Positions 9,501-17,888 are shown, numbered from the stretch's first letter. The stretch is 64,000 bases of DNA from JAUICS01 sp964384335 (GCA_964384335.1 CAYLKN010000003.1:1-64000); one strand, 5' to 3'. Notes: generated by a model not told the origin, from the letters alone. Program-made: numbers and translations.

Positions 9501-11030
9501 CCGCCGCATCACGATATATACTCAATCGAGGACCTGGCCCAGCTTATTTATGACCTCAAACAAATCAATCCGTATGCACGGGTCTGCGTCAAACTCGTCG
9601 CCCGCAGCGGCATTGGGACAATCGCCGCGGGCATAGCAAAAGCGGGGGCGGATACGATCCTGATCGCCGGGCATGTCGGCGGAACGGGGGCAAGCCCGCA
9701 GACCTCAATCAAATTTGCCGGCATACCCTGGGAAATGGGATTATCCGAAGTTCATCAGGTGCTGACGATGAACGGTTTGCGGAACCGCGTCCGTTTAAGA
9801 ACAGATGGCGGTCTTAAAACCGGGCGGGACATTGTCATCGCGGCAATTCTTGGTGCCGAAGAATTCGGTATCGGGACGGCATCGCTTATTGCCATGGGCT
9901 GCCTTATGGTCCGGCAGTGTCATTCCAATACATGCCCTGTCGGAATCTGCACCCAGGATGACGCGTTGCGGAAATATTTCAAAGGCACTGCGGATCACGT
10001 TGTGGCCATGATGACTTTTTTAGCGCAGGATACACGGGAGTATCTTGCAAAAACCGGATTTAAAAGCCTGAACGATATTGTCGGACACACGGAATTGCTG
10101 CGCCAGGTGAACAGGGGAGGTGGTGAGGCGCTTGACGATCTTGATCTCAGTTCGCTTCTGGTCCGCCCGGAAAGGTCTCCATCCCGTGTTATCAGTCTGA
10201 ATGAAACTCCAAATCCAGTTCCGGATACTCTTGATGCCGGAATCGTCGATGAAATTATCATGGACCTGAAAAAAGGAAAAAAATTCAAACAAACGTACAC
10301 AATCAAAAATACACAGCGGACAATCGGCGCGAGGATAAGCAGCGCCATTGTCCGCAATTTTGATGCCCGCACTCTTTGTGACAACCTTGCGGAAGATCAG
10401 GTTATTCTGGAACTTCAGGGATCGGCGGGGCAATCACTCGGTGCCTTTGTGACCCGGGGAGTGCAGATCAGGGTGGAAGGTGAAGCCAATGATTTTGTCG
10501 GCAAAGGTTTGTCCGGAGGAATAATCATCGTCAAACCGCCGCAAGTTTCAAAACTGCAGACATGGAAAAACACAATTATTGGAAACACGGTGTTATACGG
10601 CGCGACATCCGGAAAACTTTTTGCGGCCGGTATTGCCGGTGAACGCTTTGCGGTAAGGAACTCCGGAGCGATTGCCGTCGTTGAAGGATGCGGTGCCAAT
10701 GGCTGCGAATACATGACAGGGGGTGTTACGGTTATCCTGGGTGTGGTCGGGACGAATTTCGCGGCAGGTATGACCGGCGGTGAAGCCTTTGTCTATGATC
10801 CTGAAAAGATTTTCGAGCAAATGGTTAACCCCGCGGATGTTGCCTGGTTTTCACTTCCCATACAAAAAGAGAGTATGCTCAGATCCCTGATTGAAAAGCA
10901 CGTCCGAAACACAGGGTCAGATTACGCAGACGCCCTCCTCAATAACTGGAAACAGACAAAACAGAATTTTATTTACGTTTGCCCAAAGGAGTCGAAAGCA
11001 TTACGCACACAAACATACGAAAAAGGATAG
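6552..11030 (+). CDS. gltB: Glutamate synthase large subunit GltB
   Basis: 1492 aa. It makes glutamate from glutamine and 2-oxoglutarate. The class II glutamine amidotransferase domain begins at Cys18 (HDACGVGF), which should become the N-terminal nucleophile after propeptide removal. The central and FMN-binding domains follow, with GEGGEDPDR and PGEGGQLPG segments. The 3Fe-4S cysteines lie at about 1117-1131 (CLMVRQCHSNTCPVGIC). The last about 250 residues form the Gly-repeat GXGXG beta-helix. The start could be the ATG at 6552, overlapping the gltD stop, or the ATG at 6558. Full length, no disruption. Confidence 0.97.
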   Translation: MIMQAQGLYTPKDEHDACGVGFVASIDGEARRDVVWAALNALENIWHRGAVDADGKTGDGAGIMLEIAPEFFYEHASAGGHRISRRRIGVGQIFLPRTDPDLQEKCRTLVERALHREGLVIYGWRQVPVNIEVIGEKARRSLPEIAQILIGHDGEDEAEFERILYVIRRRIEKAARQKGVQDFAICSLSCRSIVYKGLFLAEQITAFYPDLLDRRFYSRFAIFHQRYSTNTFPSWKLAQPFHTLAHNGEINTLKGNCAWMRLHERGMAHPCFGSAINDLRPVIDEGVSDSAALDSVFEILCRAGRPAPLVKNLLVPGCHDPSLQNNAYNDFLLYCHAFLEPWDGPAALAFYNGEWVCGGMDRNGLRPFRYCITEDNMIVAGSEAGMVALDESRIVEKGRISAGGTVGVNLKEGRFYREDDMRDYLSAIKDWHAETSMWRRQTIKSAETQKSSVKVPVDTKDLVTLQNVFAMTREDIELILRPMVEHGKEALGSMGDDTPLALLSERYRPLHHFFRQMFAQVTNPPIDPLRERAVMVLDTWIGTPANILDEDADLNDFEMVCGPVLSHAEHLDLQEKNKRNLAIIDTVFKAEHGSSALEKRVIAIQEEACRAVESGKSFLVLTDNTMDETHIPVPAILAASAVHTALCEAGLRGKCSLHVSSAECLDSHYVAVLIGVGSTTVNPWLSERAILHGLESGKFESTNTGQAVPSYKKALEDGLLKIMSKMGISVLSSYRGAYLFEAVGMSRTLVDTYFPHLTSRISGIGLDALEDRIVRQHGIAYTENVTTLPEGGFYRYRAGGGLHAWEGQVVSILQNAVRNNDYSEFKKYSETLRNAPLIQIRDLLELDPYASPVALDEVEPMESIRKRFVTPGMSLGALGPEAHGTLNLAMNRIGAKSDSGEGGEDPDRYTPDENGEDWNSAIKQVASGRFGVTAEYLNKCREIEIKIAQGAKPGEGGQLPGFKVTEMIARYRHATPGTTLISPPPHHDIYSIEDLAQLIYDLKQINPYARVCVKLVARSGIGTIAAGIAKAGADTILIAGHVGGTGASPQTSIKFAGIPWEMGLSEVHQVLTMNGLRNRVRLRTDGGLKTGRDIVIAAILGAEEFGIGTASLIAMGCLMVRQCHSNTCPVGICTQDDALRKYFKGTADHVVAMMTFLAQDTREYLAKTGFKSLNDIVGHTELLRQVNRGGGEALDDLDLSSLLVRPERSPSRVISLNETPNPVPDTLDAGIVDEIIMDLKKGKKFKQTYTIKNTQRTIGARISSAIVRNFDARTLCDNLAEDQVILELQGSAGQSLGAFVTRGVQIRVEGEANDFVGKGLSGGIIIVKPPQVSKLQTWKNTIIGNTVLYGATSGKLFAAGIAGERFAVRNSGAIAVVEGCGANGCEYMTGGVTVILGVVGTNFAAGMTGGEAFVYDPEKIFEQMVNPADVAWFSLPIQKESMLRSLIEKHVRNTGSDYADALLNNWKQTKQNFIYVCPKESKALRTQTYEKG

Positions 11031-11125
11031 CAACCACCTTAATCTTCATTTAATCTGCGCGTTTATCTGTTATTGCCAAACAATCACGGGTAACAATAAG
11101 AAATGTTTTATAAAAAATACAGATC

Positions 11126-12682
11126 ATGCCCTTGTTAAAAGCAATGGCAACAGTGGCCGGAATGACGGGTTTAAGCCGTATTGCAGGCTTTATTCGTGAC
11201 ATTCTGATGGCCGCCATACTGGGTGCCGGACCTGTGGCGGATGCCTTTTTCGTTGCGCTTAAGCTACCCAATTTTTTCAGGCGTGTAACGGCGGAAGGGG
11301 CGTTCAGCGTCTCGTTCATCCCCGTATATTCCAAAACACTGAAAAATGAAGGAGAAGAGGAAGCCGGCAGATTTGCCGGAAACGTTTTCGGCATAATGTT
11401 TTTAAGCCTGAGTGTGTTTACCGTTCTCGGCCTGTGGGCAATGCCGTATGTCATATATGTTATCGCGCCCGGTTTTGCGGACGATCCCGAACGGCACAGG
11501 ATGGCCGTGGAAATGACGCGTATTACTCTTCCCTATCTGCTTCTGATTTCCCTGTCTGCCCTTATCGGCGGCATGTTGAACGCCCATAACAGGTTCGCCG
11601 CTTTTGCTTTCGCTCCGGTTTTATTCAACCTTTGCCTGATTATCGCTCTTTTGTCCGGATCTGATACATTGGATACACCCGGACATGCCTTATCATGGGG
11701 AATTTTTACCGCCGGGATTTTACAACTGATCCTGCTGGTTTCCGTTCTGCGTGTCCACGGAGTTCCCCTGACTCTGTCCGTTCCCCGATTTGATGAAAAG
11801 TTTCACCGGATTCTGAAGCTTATGGGACCGGGGGTAATCGGCGCGGGCGTGATGCAAATCAATTTGTTTGCCGACATGATCATTGCGTCCCTTCTGGGAC
11901 CGGGTTCCATTTCCTATCTTTATTATGCGGATCGTCTTAATCAGTTGCCGCTTGGCGTGGTCGGCATTGCCGTCGGAACGGCGCTTTTGCCAATGTTATC
12001 GCAAGCCATCGCAGAAAAAGATATCAGCAAGGCCCAGGATCTGTTCAATCGCTCTCTTGAATATTGCCTCATTTTCGCCCTGCCCGCCGCGGTTGCGCTT
12101 GCCGTTATTCCCTTCACGCTTGTCGAGGGACTGTTTGAGCGCGGCGCATTCACGGCAGAAGCAACACATCAGACAGGCTTTGTGCTGATCGGGTATGCGC
12201 TTGGCCTTCCGGCCTATATTTTTGTAAAGGTGCTGTCCACGGTTTACTGGGCGCAGGAAGATACAAAAACACCCGTCAAAATTGCGATTTACACGACCCT
12301 TTTGAATATTGTGTTCAGCCTGATCCTTGTATGGCCGCTTGGCGTGGCCGGGATTGCATTTTCAACGGGGCTAACGGGCTGGCTTCAGTTCTGGCTTCTT
12401 AATCGAAATTTACGTCAAAAACATCTGGATACGGCCATTGCGAAACTTGACGGCCGCTTCCGTTCTGCTCTGCCGAAAATTGTTGCAGGCACCCTTATAA
12501 TGGGCAGTGCACTATACATTCTGAATATCTTACTGACACAGAATCTGGAGGGATTATTCCCCGGCGAATCTGTCGCCATTATGGTCCTGCTTGTTTTTTC
12601 GGGAATGGCCATATATGCTCTGACATTATTTAAAACAGGCGTTTTAAGAACAAGCGACATAAAAACTTATTTTAAAAGGTAA
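11126..12682 (+). CDS. murJ: Lipid II flippase MurJ
   Basis: 518 aa. A polytopic inner-membrane MOP-superfamily protein (formerly MviN) that flips lipid II to the periplasmic face for peptidoglycan synthesis. The family's N-terminal signature is present (TGLSRIAGFIRDILMA, about residues 12-27, and ADAFFVALKLPNFFRR at about 38-53). About 14 hydrophobic segments run to the end. The start at 11126 fits the family (MPLLKAMATVAGMT), although no clear Shine-Dalgarno motif is seen. It is followed after 6 bases by trpS, an order common in alphaproteobacteria. Confidence 0.95.
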   Translation: MPLLKAMATVAGMTGLSRIAGFIRDILMAAILGAGPVADAFFVALKLPNFFRRVTAEGAFSVSFIPVYSKTLKNEGEEEAGRFAGNVFGIMFLSLSVFTVLGLWAMPYVIYVIAPGFADDPERHRMAVEMTRITLPYLLLISLSALIGGMLNAHNRFAAFAFAPVLFNLCLIIALLSGSDTLDTPGHALSWGIFTAGILQLILLVSVLRVHGVPLTLSVPRFDEKFHRILKLMGPGVIGAGVMQINLFADMIIASLLGPGSISYLYYADRLNQLPLGVVGIAVGTALLPMLSQAIAEKDISKAQDLFNRSLEYCLIFALPAAVALAVIPFTLVEGLFERGAFTAEATHQTGFVLIGYALGLPAYIFVKVLSTVYWAQEDTKTPVKIAIYTTLLNIVFSLILVWPLGVAGIAFSTGLTGWLQFWLLNRNLRQKHLDTAIAKLDGRFRSALPKIVAGTLIMGSALYILNILLTQNLEGLFPGESVAIMVLLVFSGMAIYALTLFKTGVLRTSDIKTYFKR

Positions 12683-12688
12683 GCGCAC

Positions 12689-13711
12689 ATGACGAAAAAA
12701 ACTGTTGTTTCTGGAACGCGGGCAACCGGCGATCTGCATCTGGGAAATTATCTTGGGGCCTTAAAGCAATGGGTACGGTTTACCAAGCGCGAGAAAGATG
12801 CCGATTTTCTGTTTTTTATCGCCGATCTGCATGCGATTACAACACCTTATGATCCCGGCACCCTGGCCGATAACACCCGCCAGATTGCTGCGGCTTATAT
12901 CGCATCCGGACTCGACATTAGTAAGGTCACGCTTTTTGTACAGTCGGCGGTGCCGCAGCATACCTATCTGCAATGGCTGTTTACCGCCGTGACGCCACTG
13001 GGATGGCTAAACCGCATGACCCAGTTTAAGGAGAAGGCGGGAAAGAAAAAGGACAATGCCTCTCTTGGGCTTTACAGTTACCCTGTTTTACAGGCTGTAG
13101 ATGTCTTGCTTTACAAAGCAACGCATGTACCCGTCGGCGAAGACCAGAAACAGCATATAGAGCTATCCCGCGAAATTGCAGGAGCCTTTAATTACAGGTA
13201 CAAGGAAAACTTTTTCCCGCTGCCCGAGCCCGTAATTCTTGAAGAAGGGGCGCGGATCATGTCCTTGCGGGATGGAACAATGAAGATGAGCAAGTCAGCA
13301 GAATCCGATATGACCCGCATTAACCTGACCGACGACGCAGACACGATCACTCAAAAGATCCGCAAAGCCAGGACGGATGCCTATCCCGTTCCGGATAGTC
13401 TGGAGAATATGGAGGAACGTCCGGAGGCCCGAAACCTGATTACGATTCACGCATCGCTCGAAGATAAAACCCGCGCTGATATTATAAGGGAGCATGGAGG
13501 CAAGCAATTTTCAGATTATAAACAAATTTTGGCCGATCTGGCCATTGCCAAACTGGCCCCGGTTACAGCGGCCATGAATGAATTAATTGCGGATAAAGAC
13601 GAGATTGACAGACTTTTGCAAACCGGAAATGAACACGCCGCTGCCCTTGCCGCCCCTATTCTTGAGGAAGCCAGCACATTAATGGGATTTTGGAAAGGAC
13701 ATATGATTTAG
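12689..13711 (+). CDS. trpS: Tryptophanyl-tRNA synthetase TrpS
   Basis: 340 aa. Class I aminoacyl-tRNA synthetase that charges tRNA-Trp. The HIGH-type motif is GDLHLGNYLG at about residues 14-23, and the KMSKS loop is intact (K199). The GEDQKQHIELSREIA segment is typical of TrpS. It lies 6 bases after murJ and is convergent with rplO. A 65-base imperfect palindrome sits at its stop codon. Confidence 0.96.
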   Translation: MTKKTVVSGTRATGDLHLGNYLGALKQWVRFTKREKDADFLFFIADLHAITTPYDPGTLADNTRQIAAAYIASGLDISKVTLFVQSAVPQHTYLQWLFTAVTPLGWLNRMTQFKEKAGKKKDNASLGLYSYPVLQAVDVLLYKATHVPVGEDQKQHIELSREIAGAFNYRYKENFFPLPEPVILEEGARIMSLRDGTMKMSKSAESDMTRINLTDDADTITQKIRKARTDAYPVPDSLENMEERPEARNLITIHASLEDKTRADIIREHGGKQFSDYKQILADLAIAKLAPVTAAMNELIADKDEIDRLLQTGNEHAAALAAPILEEASTLMGFWKGHMI

Positions 13712-13772
13712 GGCAGATCGTGTTCAAATATAATCACCGTAATTATATCTGAAAAACGTGAATCTGCCCTAA
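13708..13772. terminator. Long palindrome between trpS and rplO, likely bidirectional terminator
   Basis: A perfect 11-base inverted repeat (TTAGGGCAGAT at 13708-13718, complement at 13762-13772) encloses a second stem. In that inner stem TTCA plus ATATAAT (13723-13734) pairs with ATTATAT plus TGAA (13742-13753), with one mismatch and a 7-base loop. The outer arm includes the trpS stop codon. No U-tract follows on either strand, so it is not a classical intrinsic terminator, but its place between convergent genes fits transcript-end protection. Confidence 0.5.
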
Positions 13773-13797
13773 CTTATTGAATCGACCAGCAAAACGC

Positions 13798-14283
13798 TTA
13801 CTCTTGTTTTGCGGATACAGTCTTTCCAGACAGCTCAATACTTCCACCGGCTTTTTCAACGGCTTGTATTGCAGATTTTGAAGCTGCGGTTATTTTTAAC
13901 TGAATTTTTGATTTGAGTGTTCCATTGCCAAGAAGTTTTATACCATCACGCTTGCTTTTTACAACTTTAGCTGCAACAAGCGTATCTTCCGTAACTTCCT
14001 TCTTTGCATCAATCATTTTTTTGTCAATACACTCCTGAAGACGGTCGAGTGTAATAACAGCATGATTTTTGGTGAATAATGCATTGTTAAAGCCCATTTT
14101 CGGCATGCGCTGGTAAAGCGGCATCTGACCGCCTTCAAAACCTTTTATCGACACACCTGTTCTTGATTTCTGCCCTTTATGTCCGCGGCCACACGTTTTT
14201 CCCTTGCCGGAACCAATGCCGCGTCCAACACGTGTGCGTGTTTTTACGGCTCCGTTTTTAGGCGATAATGTATTCAGTTCCAT
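13798..14283 (-). CDS. rplO: Ribosomal protein uL15
   Basis: 161 aa. A large-subunit protein with the Gly-rich basic N-terminus (GRGIGSGKGKTCGRGHKGQKSR, about residues 20-41) that threads into 23S rRNA. It is the last gene of the long ribosomal cluster. In most bacteria secY follows rplO; here trpS comes next in the opposite direction, so the cluster is split at this point. Confidence 0.96.
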   Translation of the reverse strand: MELNTLSPKNGAVKTRTRVGRGIGSGKGKTCGRGHKGQKSRTGVSIKGFEGGQMPLYQRMPKMGFNNALFTKNHAVITLDRLQECIDKKMIDAKKEVTEDTLVAAKVVKSKRDGIKLLGNGTLKSKIQLKITAASKSAIQAVEKAGGSIELSGKTVSAKQE

Positions 14284-14306
14284 TTTCAGTCTCTCTTCCA
14301 GTTTCC

Positions 14307-14774
14307 TTATGCCGCGTCTTCAACTTTTACGAGATGGGAGATTTTATTAACCATGCCTCTTACCGCAGGTGTGTCTTCCAGCTCTTTTACTCTATGCATT
14401 TTGTTAAGGCCAAGGCCGATCAGTATTTTTCTTTGATATGACTGACGCCCTATGGGGCTTCCAATTTGTTTAACTTTAATTGTCTTTTCTGCTTTCTTTT
14501 TAGCCGGGGATTTTGCTTTACCACTCGCTGCCTGGCCGGAAGCAGTTTCTGTCGAGGCAACTTTCGTCCCCTCAGCAGCCTCTTTTTGCGTGGGCGCTGT
14601 TTTTGTCTTTTTATCAATACTTTCTTTTTGAGAAACTTCTTTTTTAGCTGCTGCTGCTTTCTTCGGCTGAGTGGCAGATGATTTTGAAGCAGAGGCCTTT
14701 GATGCCGCCTTTGGTTTCGGAGCGGATTTTTTCTTTTCCTCAGTTTTTTCGTTTTTATCCTTGTCTTCAGCCAT
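14307..14774 (-). CDS. rpmD: Ribosomal protein uL30 with a long N-terminal Lys/Ala-rich extension
   Basis: 155 aa. The uL30 core is only the last about 60 residues (from KTIKVKQIGSPIGRQ, about residue 96, to the end). It is preceded by about 95 residues of low-complexity Lys/Ala/Ser/Thr/Glu sequence. Typical bacterial uL30 is about 60 aa. The frame is open throughout, the ATG at 14774 sits 2 bases after the rpsE stop, and the extension is rich in AAA/AAG codons. An internal start near the core cannot be excluded, but no ATG with a good ribosome-binding site precedes it. Confidence 0.88.
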   Translation of the reverse strand: MAEDKDKNEKTEEKKKSAPKPKAASKASASKSSATQPKKAAAAKKEVSQKESIDKKTKTAPTQKEAAEGTKVASTETASGQAASGKAKSPAKKKAEKTIKVKQIGSPIGRQSYQRKILIGLGLNKMHRVKELEDTPAVRGMVNKISHLVKVEDAA

Positions 14775-14776
14775 TT

Positions 14777-15541
14777 TTATTTCTCCTGGCCTTTATCTTC
14801 AGAGGCTTTCGGATTTCCTGGATCATCCTGATCTTTTTTGGGCTTTTTTTGATTGGCTTTGGTTGCCTTTGCCTCGTTTGGTCCGGTTTCCTTTGCCTTT
14901 GAAGTCTTTGTTTTTGATGCCGGCTTTTTCTCTTCTTTTGCCTTTACATTATTCTCCTGAATTTCGCTTTCAGAAGATACTGCGCCGGGATCGTTGGCAC
15001 CACCGCCAACTTCAATCTCACGTGCTGCAATAATATCGCTAACCTTGCGCCCGCGTCTTTCAGCAACTTTTCTGGGGTTCTGAATATCCTCCAGTGCCTT
15101 TAATGTCGCATTTACCATGTTGTAAGGGTTACTTGATCCGATAGATTTGGCAACAACATCATGTATACCCAAAGCCTCGAATATGGCGCGAAGCGGCCCG
15201 CCGGCAATAATTCCTGTTCCCGGTGGTGCGGAGCGCATGTGAACGTATCCGGCCCCTGAACTGGCTGTTATGTCATGATGCAACGTCCGGCCCTCTTTTA
15301 AAGGAACCCGAATGAGGCTGCGTTTCGCCTGTTCACTCGCTTTACGAATAGCGTCGGGCACTTCCTTGGCTTTACCGTGACCCGATCCGACACGCCCTTT
15401 GCCATCGCCCACAACAACGAGAGCCGCAAAGCCGAAGCGCCGTCCGCCTTTAACCACCTTCGCAACGCGATTTATGGCGACAAGCTTTTCTTCAAATTCG
15501 TTTTCCTGTTGTCTTTCTGCAGTCTTAACCATTTTTATCAA
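14777..15541 (-). CDS. rpsE: Ribosomal protein uS5 with a C-terminal charged extension
   Basis: 254 aa. The core (about residues 1-172) carries the double-stranded-RNA-binding fold and loop of uS5 (GGRRFGFAALVVVGD; AGGPLRAIFEALG). The last about 75 residues are low-complexity Lys/Ala/Glu/Ser sequence not needed for the fold; usual bacterial uS5 is 165-190 aa. The start may be the ATG at 15541 (MIKMVKTAE) or the ATG at 15532. rpmD begins 2 bases downstream, so the tail ends close to another gene that is itself extended. Confidence 0.93.
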   Translation of the reverse strand: MIKMVKTAERQQENEFEEKLVAINRVAKVVKGGRRFGFAALVVVGDGKGRVGSGHGKAKEVPDAIRKASEQAKRSLIRVPLKEGRTLHHDITASSGAGYVHMRSAPPGTGIIAGGPLRAIFEALGIHDVVAKSIGSSNPYNMVNATLKALEDIQNPRKVAERRGRKVSDIIAAREIEVGGGANDPGAVSSESEIQENNVKAKEEKKPASKTKTSKAKETGPNEAKATKANQKKPKKDQDDPGNPKASEDKGQEK

Positions 15542-15568
15542 TCCAGTAAAATTAAACTTTTTTAAACC

Positions 15569-15934
15569 TTAGAATTGTAAACCACCTTCACGTGCGCCAT
15601 CAGCCACGGCTTTTATACGTCCGTGATACAGAAAACCGCCACGATCAAACTGTATTTTTTCTACACCTATCTTTTTTGCCCGCTCCGCCAGAAGTTTTCC
15701 AATTGCCGCCGAAGCATCGGTTGTTGCGCCGGATTTTAATGTTTCCCTTATTTCAGGATCCACAGTAGAAGCGTGTGCCAGGGTAACCATTTTAACGTCA
15801 TCAATAAGCTGAGCCGTAATATTCCTGTTTGATCTGTAAACGCTAAGACGGGGCAACTCTGCACGGTTGACGCGGCGAAGAGCAGCTCTTGTCCGTCTTT
15901 TCCGTCTTGTGTAATTACTTTCACCCTTTGGCAT
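15569..15934 (-). CDS. rplR: Ribosomal protein uL18
   Basis: 121 aa. Large-subunit protein that binds 5S rRNA. The basic N-terminus (RRKRRTRAALRR) and the RLSVYRSNRNITAQLIDD segment are typical, and it ends in the usual REGGLQF. Normal length. It lies between rplF and rpsE with 29- and 27-base gaps. Confidence 0.95.
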   Translation of the reverse strand: MPKGESNYTRRKRRTRAALRRVNRAELPRLSVYRSNRNITAQLIDDVKMVTLAHASTVDPEIRETLKSGATTDASAAIGKLLAERAKKIGVEKIQFDRGGFLYHGRIKAVADGAREGGLQF

Positions 15935-15963
15935 TTCCTGTTCCTTACGCTAAACCCTTAATA

Positions 15964-16512
15964 TTACTTTTTCTTACCTTCTTTGCGCAGTATTCTCTGT
16001 CCTTCATGCAAAATACCCTTGCCCTTATAAGGCTCAGGAGGGCGGAAAGATATAATATCTGCTGCAACTTGTCCAACTTTTTGTTTGTCAATTCCGCTTA
16101 TCATAACCTTGTTCTGGCCTTCCATCTGGATTGCAATCCCCTGAGGGACTTCATAAACAACTTCGTGACTGAGACCCAGGTTCAGAACCAGATTACTGCC
16201 GCGCATCTGGCCCCGGTAACCGACCCCTTTGATTTCAAGGTTTTTCTGATACCCTTCGGATACACCCTGAATAAGGTTTTGAATTAGTGTCCGGGTTGTG
16301 GCCCACATTGAAATATCATTCTTGTTTTTGGTCTTTGGCTTTACAACAACATTCTGCTTCCCGTCCTCATCCGTCTCCAAAGTGGCGGAAACACCACTGA
16401 AAATTTCCATGGACTGCTCGCCTTTTTTGCCTTTCACACTCAGGCTCTGGCCATCGAGTTTTATTTCTGTGCCTTCAGGAACCGGAACCGGATTTTTACC
16501 AATACGTGACAT
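15964..16512 (-). CDS. rplF: Ribosomal protein uL6
   Basis: 182 aa. Large-subunit protein near the factor-binding site. Starts MSRIGKNPVPVPEGTEI, has the central GVGYRGQ segment and the C-terminal RPPEPYKGKGI signature. Normal length. It is 47 bases downstream of rpsH. Confidence 0.96.
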   Translation of the reverse strand: MSRIGKNPVPVPEGTEIKLDGQSLSVKGKKGEQSMEIFSGVSATLETDEDGKQNVVVKPKTKNKNDISMWATTRTLIQNLIQGVSEGYQKNLEIKGVGYRGQMRGSNLVLNLGLSHEVVYEVPQGIAIQMEGQNKVMISGIDKQKVGQVAADIISFRPPEPYKGKGILHEGQRILRKEGKKK

Positions 16513-16559
16513 TTTCTTACTCTTGCTTAACGCTTTCTAATTTCTGTTATACATACTTA

Positions 16560-16958
16560 TCAAAATACCTGGCACAATACTTCGCCGCCTACATTTTTCT
16601 GACGTGCACTGTAATCAGCCATAACACCCTGAGGCGTGGAAATTACGGTTACTCCAAGACCGTTATTCATTTTAGGAATTTCACGGGATTTAGAGTAAAA
16701 ACGACGTCCGGGCGTAGACAGTCTTTTCAAGGTCTGAATAACGGGACGTCCCTGAAAGTACTTTAAAGAAATTTTCAGTTCTTTCTTATTGTTATCAAGT
16801 GAGATAACTTCAAAATCCCGAATATATCCTTCTTCCTTCAAAACCTTGCAGACAGCTTCATGCATGCGGGCATAAGGCGCAGATATGTTCTGTTTCTGCG
16901 CTTTCTGCCCGTTCCGGATCCGGGTTAGCATATCACCTAAAGGATCGCTCATTGTCAT
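16560..16958 (-). CDS. rpsH: Ribosomal protein uS8
   Basis: 132 aa. Small-subunit protein that binds the central domain of 16S rRNA; in E. coli it is the translational repressor of the spc operon. Starts MTMSDPLGDMLTRIRNG and has the conserved GLGVTVISTPQGVM near the C-terminus. An alternative start at the second Met would remove two residues. Confidence 0.95.
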   Translation of the reverse strand: MTMSDPLGDMLTRIRNGQKAQKQNISAPYARMHEAVCKVLKEEGYIRDFEVISLDNNKKELKISLKYFQGRPVIQTLKRLSTPGRRFYSKSREIPKMNNGLGVTVISTPQGVMADYSARQKNVGGEVLCQVF

Positions 16959-17012
16959 TTATACTTACTCCTGTTTAACCTTATCTTTTAAACTCAGTAT
17001 TTAAACAAATAT

Positions 17013-17318
17013 TTACCAGCTTGATTTCTTTACACCTGGAAGCTCTCCGCTGGAGGCGAGCTCTCTTAACACAACACGGCACAGATTAAAGCGGCGAAAA
17101 TTAGCACGCGGCCTGCCGGTAACCGCACAGCGGTTATGTATACGTGTTTTCGATGAATTCCTTGGCAATTCTGCAAGCTTCAGGGTTGCCTGAAACCGTT
17201 CCTCAGGATTGACCGACTTATCATTTGCCAGGGCTCTTAACTTTTCGCGCTTCGCAGAATATTTTTTTGCCATGCGTCTGCGTTTTTTATCGCGCTCAAT
17301 CATACATACTTTCGCCAT
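17013..17318 (-). CDS. rpsN: Ribosomal protein uS14 (zinc-free type)
   Basis: 101 aa from the ATG at 17318; an upstream in-frame extension overlaps rplE and is rejected. Starts MAKVCMIERDKKRR and ends with RANFRRFNLCRVVLRELASSGELPG. The CxxC zinc ribbon of short uS14 proteins is absent and the length is about 100 aa, so it is the long zinc-independent form. One base separates it from rplE, implying translational coupling. Confidence 0.95.
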   Translation of the reverse strand: MAKVCMIERDKKRRRMAKKYSAKREKLRALANDKSVNPEERFQATLKLAELPRNSSKTRIHNRCAVTGRPRANFRRFNLCRVVLRELASSGELPGVKKSSW

Positions 17319-17319
17319 G

Positions 17320-17868
17320 TCAGCTCCTGTTTTCTTTTTTGAATGGCATGTCAAACTCTTCAAGAAGGACTTTTGCCTCCTCATTTGAATTTGCGGTTGT
17401 GCAAATTATAATATCCATGCCGCGTATCTTATCGACTTTATCGTAGTCCACTTCGGGAAAAATCGTATGCTCTTTAATTCCCATGGCATAGTTACCGCGA
17501 CCGTCAAAACTTTTTGCGGATATACCGCGAAAGTCCCTTACGCGCGGCAGCGCAATCGTAACCAGGCGATCAAGAAATTCAAACATTTTTGCCCCGCGCA
17601 AAGTTACCTTGCATCCGATTGCCATATTTTCCCGAACTTTAAAAGACGCGTTTGATTTCCGTGCGCGTGTTACAATCGGTTTCTGGCCGGATATAACAGT
17701 CATATCCTCAACGGCACGATCAATGTGGGCACGGTTTTGTGTGGCATCTCCCACACCCATGTTGATAACGATTTTTTCAAGCTTAGGGATTTTGTGCGGA
17801 TTATCATATTTCTCCGCCAGCCTCGGCTTGATCTCCTGTTCATATCTTTCCTGAAAACGGGATTTCAT
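17320..17868 (-). CDS. rplE: Ribosomal protein uL5
   Basis: 182 aa. 5S-rRNA-binding protein of the central protuberance. The signature KLEKIVINMGVGDA is at about residues 29-42, followed by GQKPIVTRARKSNASFKVRE and the C-terminal RGMDIIICTTANSNEEA. Normal length. Between rplX and rpsN. Confidence 0.96.
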   Translation of the reverse strand: MKSRFQERYEQEIKPRLAEKYDNPHKIPKLEKIVINMGVGDATQNRAHIDRAVEDMTVISGQKPIVTRARKSNASFKVRENMAIGCKVTLRGAKMFEFLDRLVTIALPRVRDFRGISAKSFDGRGNYAMGIKEHTIFPEVDYDKVDKIRGMDIIICTTANSNEEAKVLLEEFDMPFKKENRS

Positions 17869-17888
17869 TGTCTTGCTCTCATCATCTA

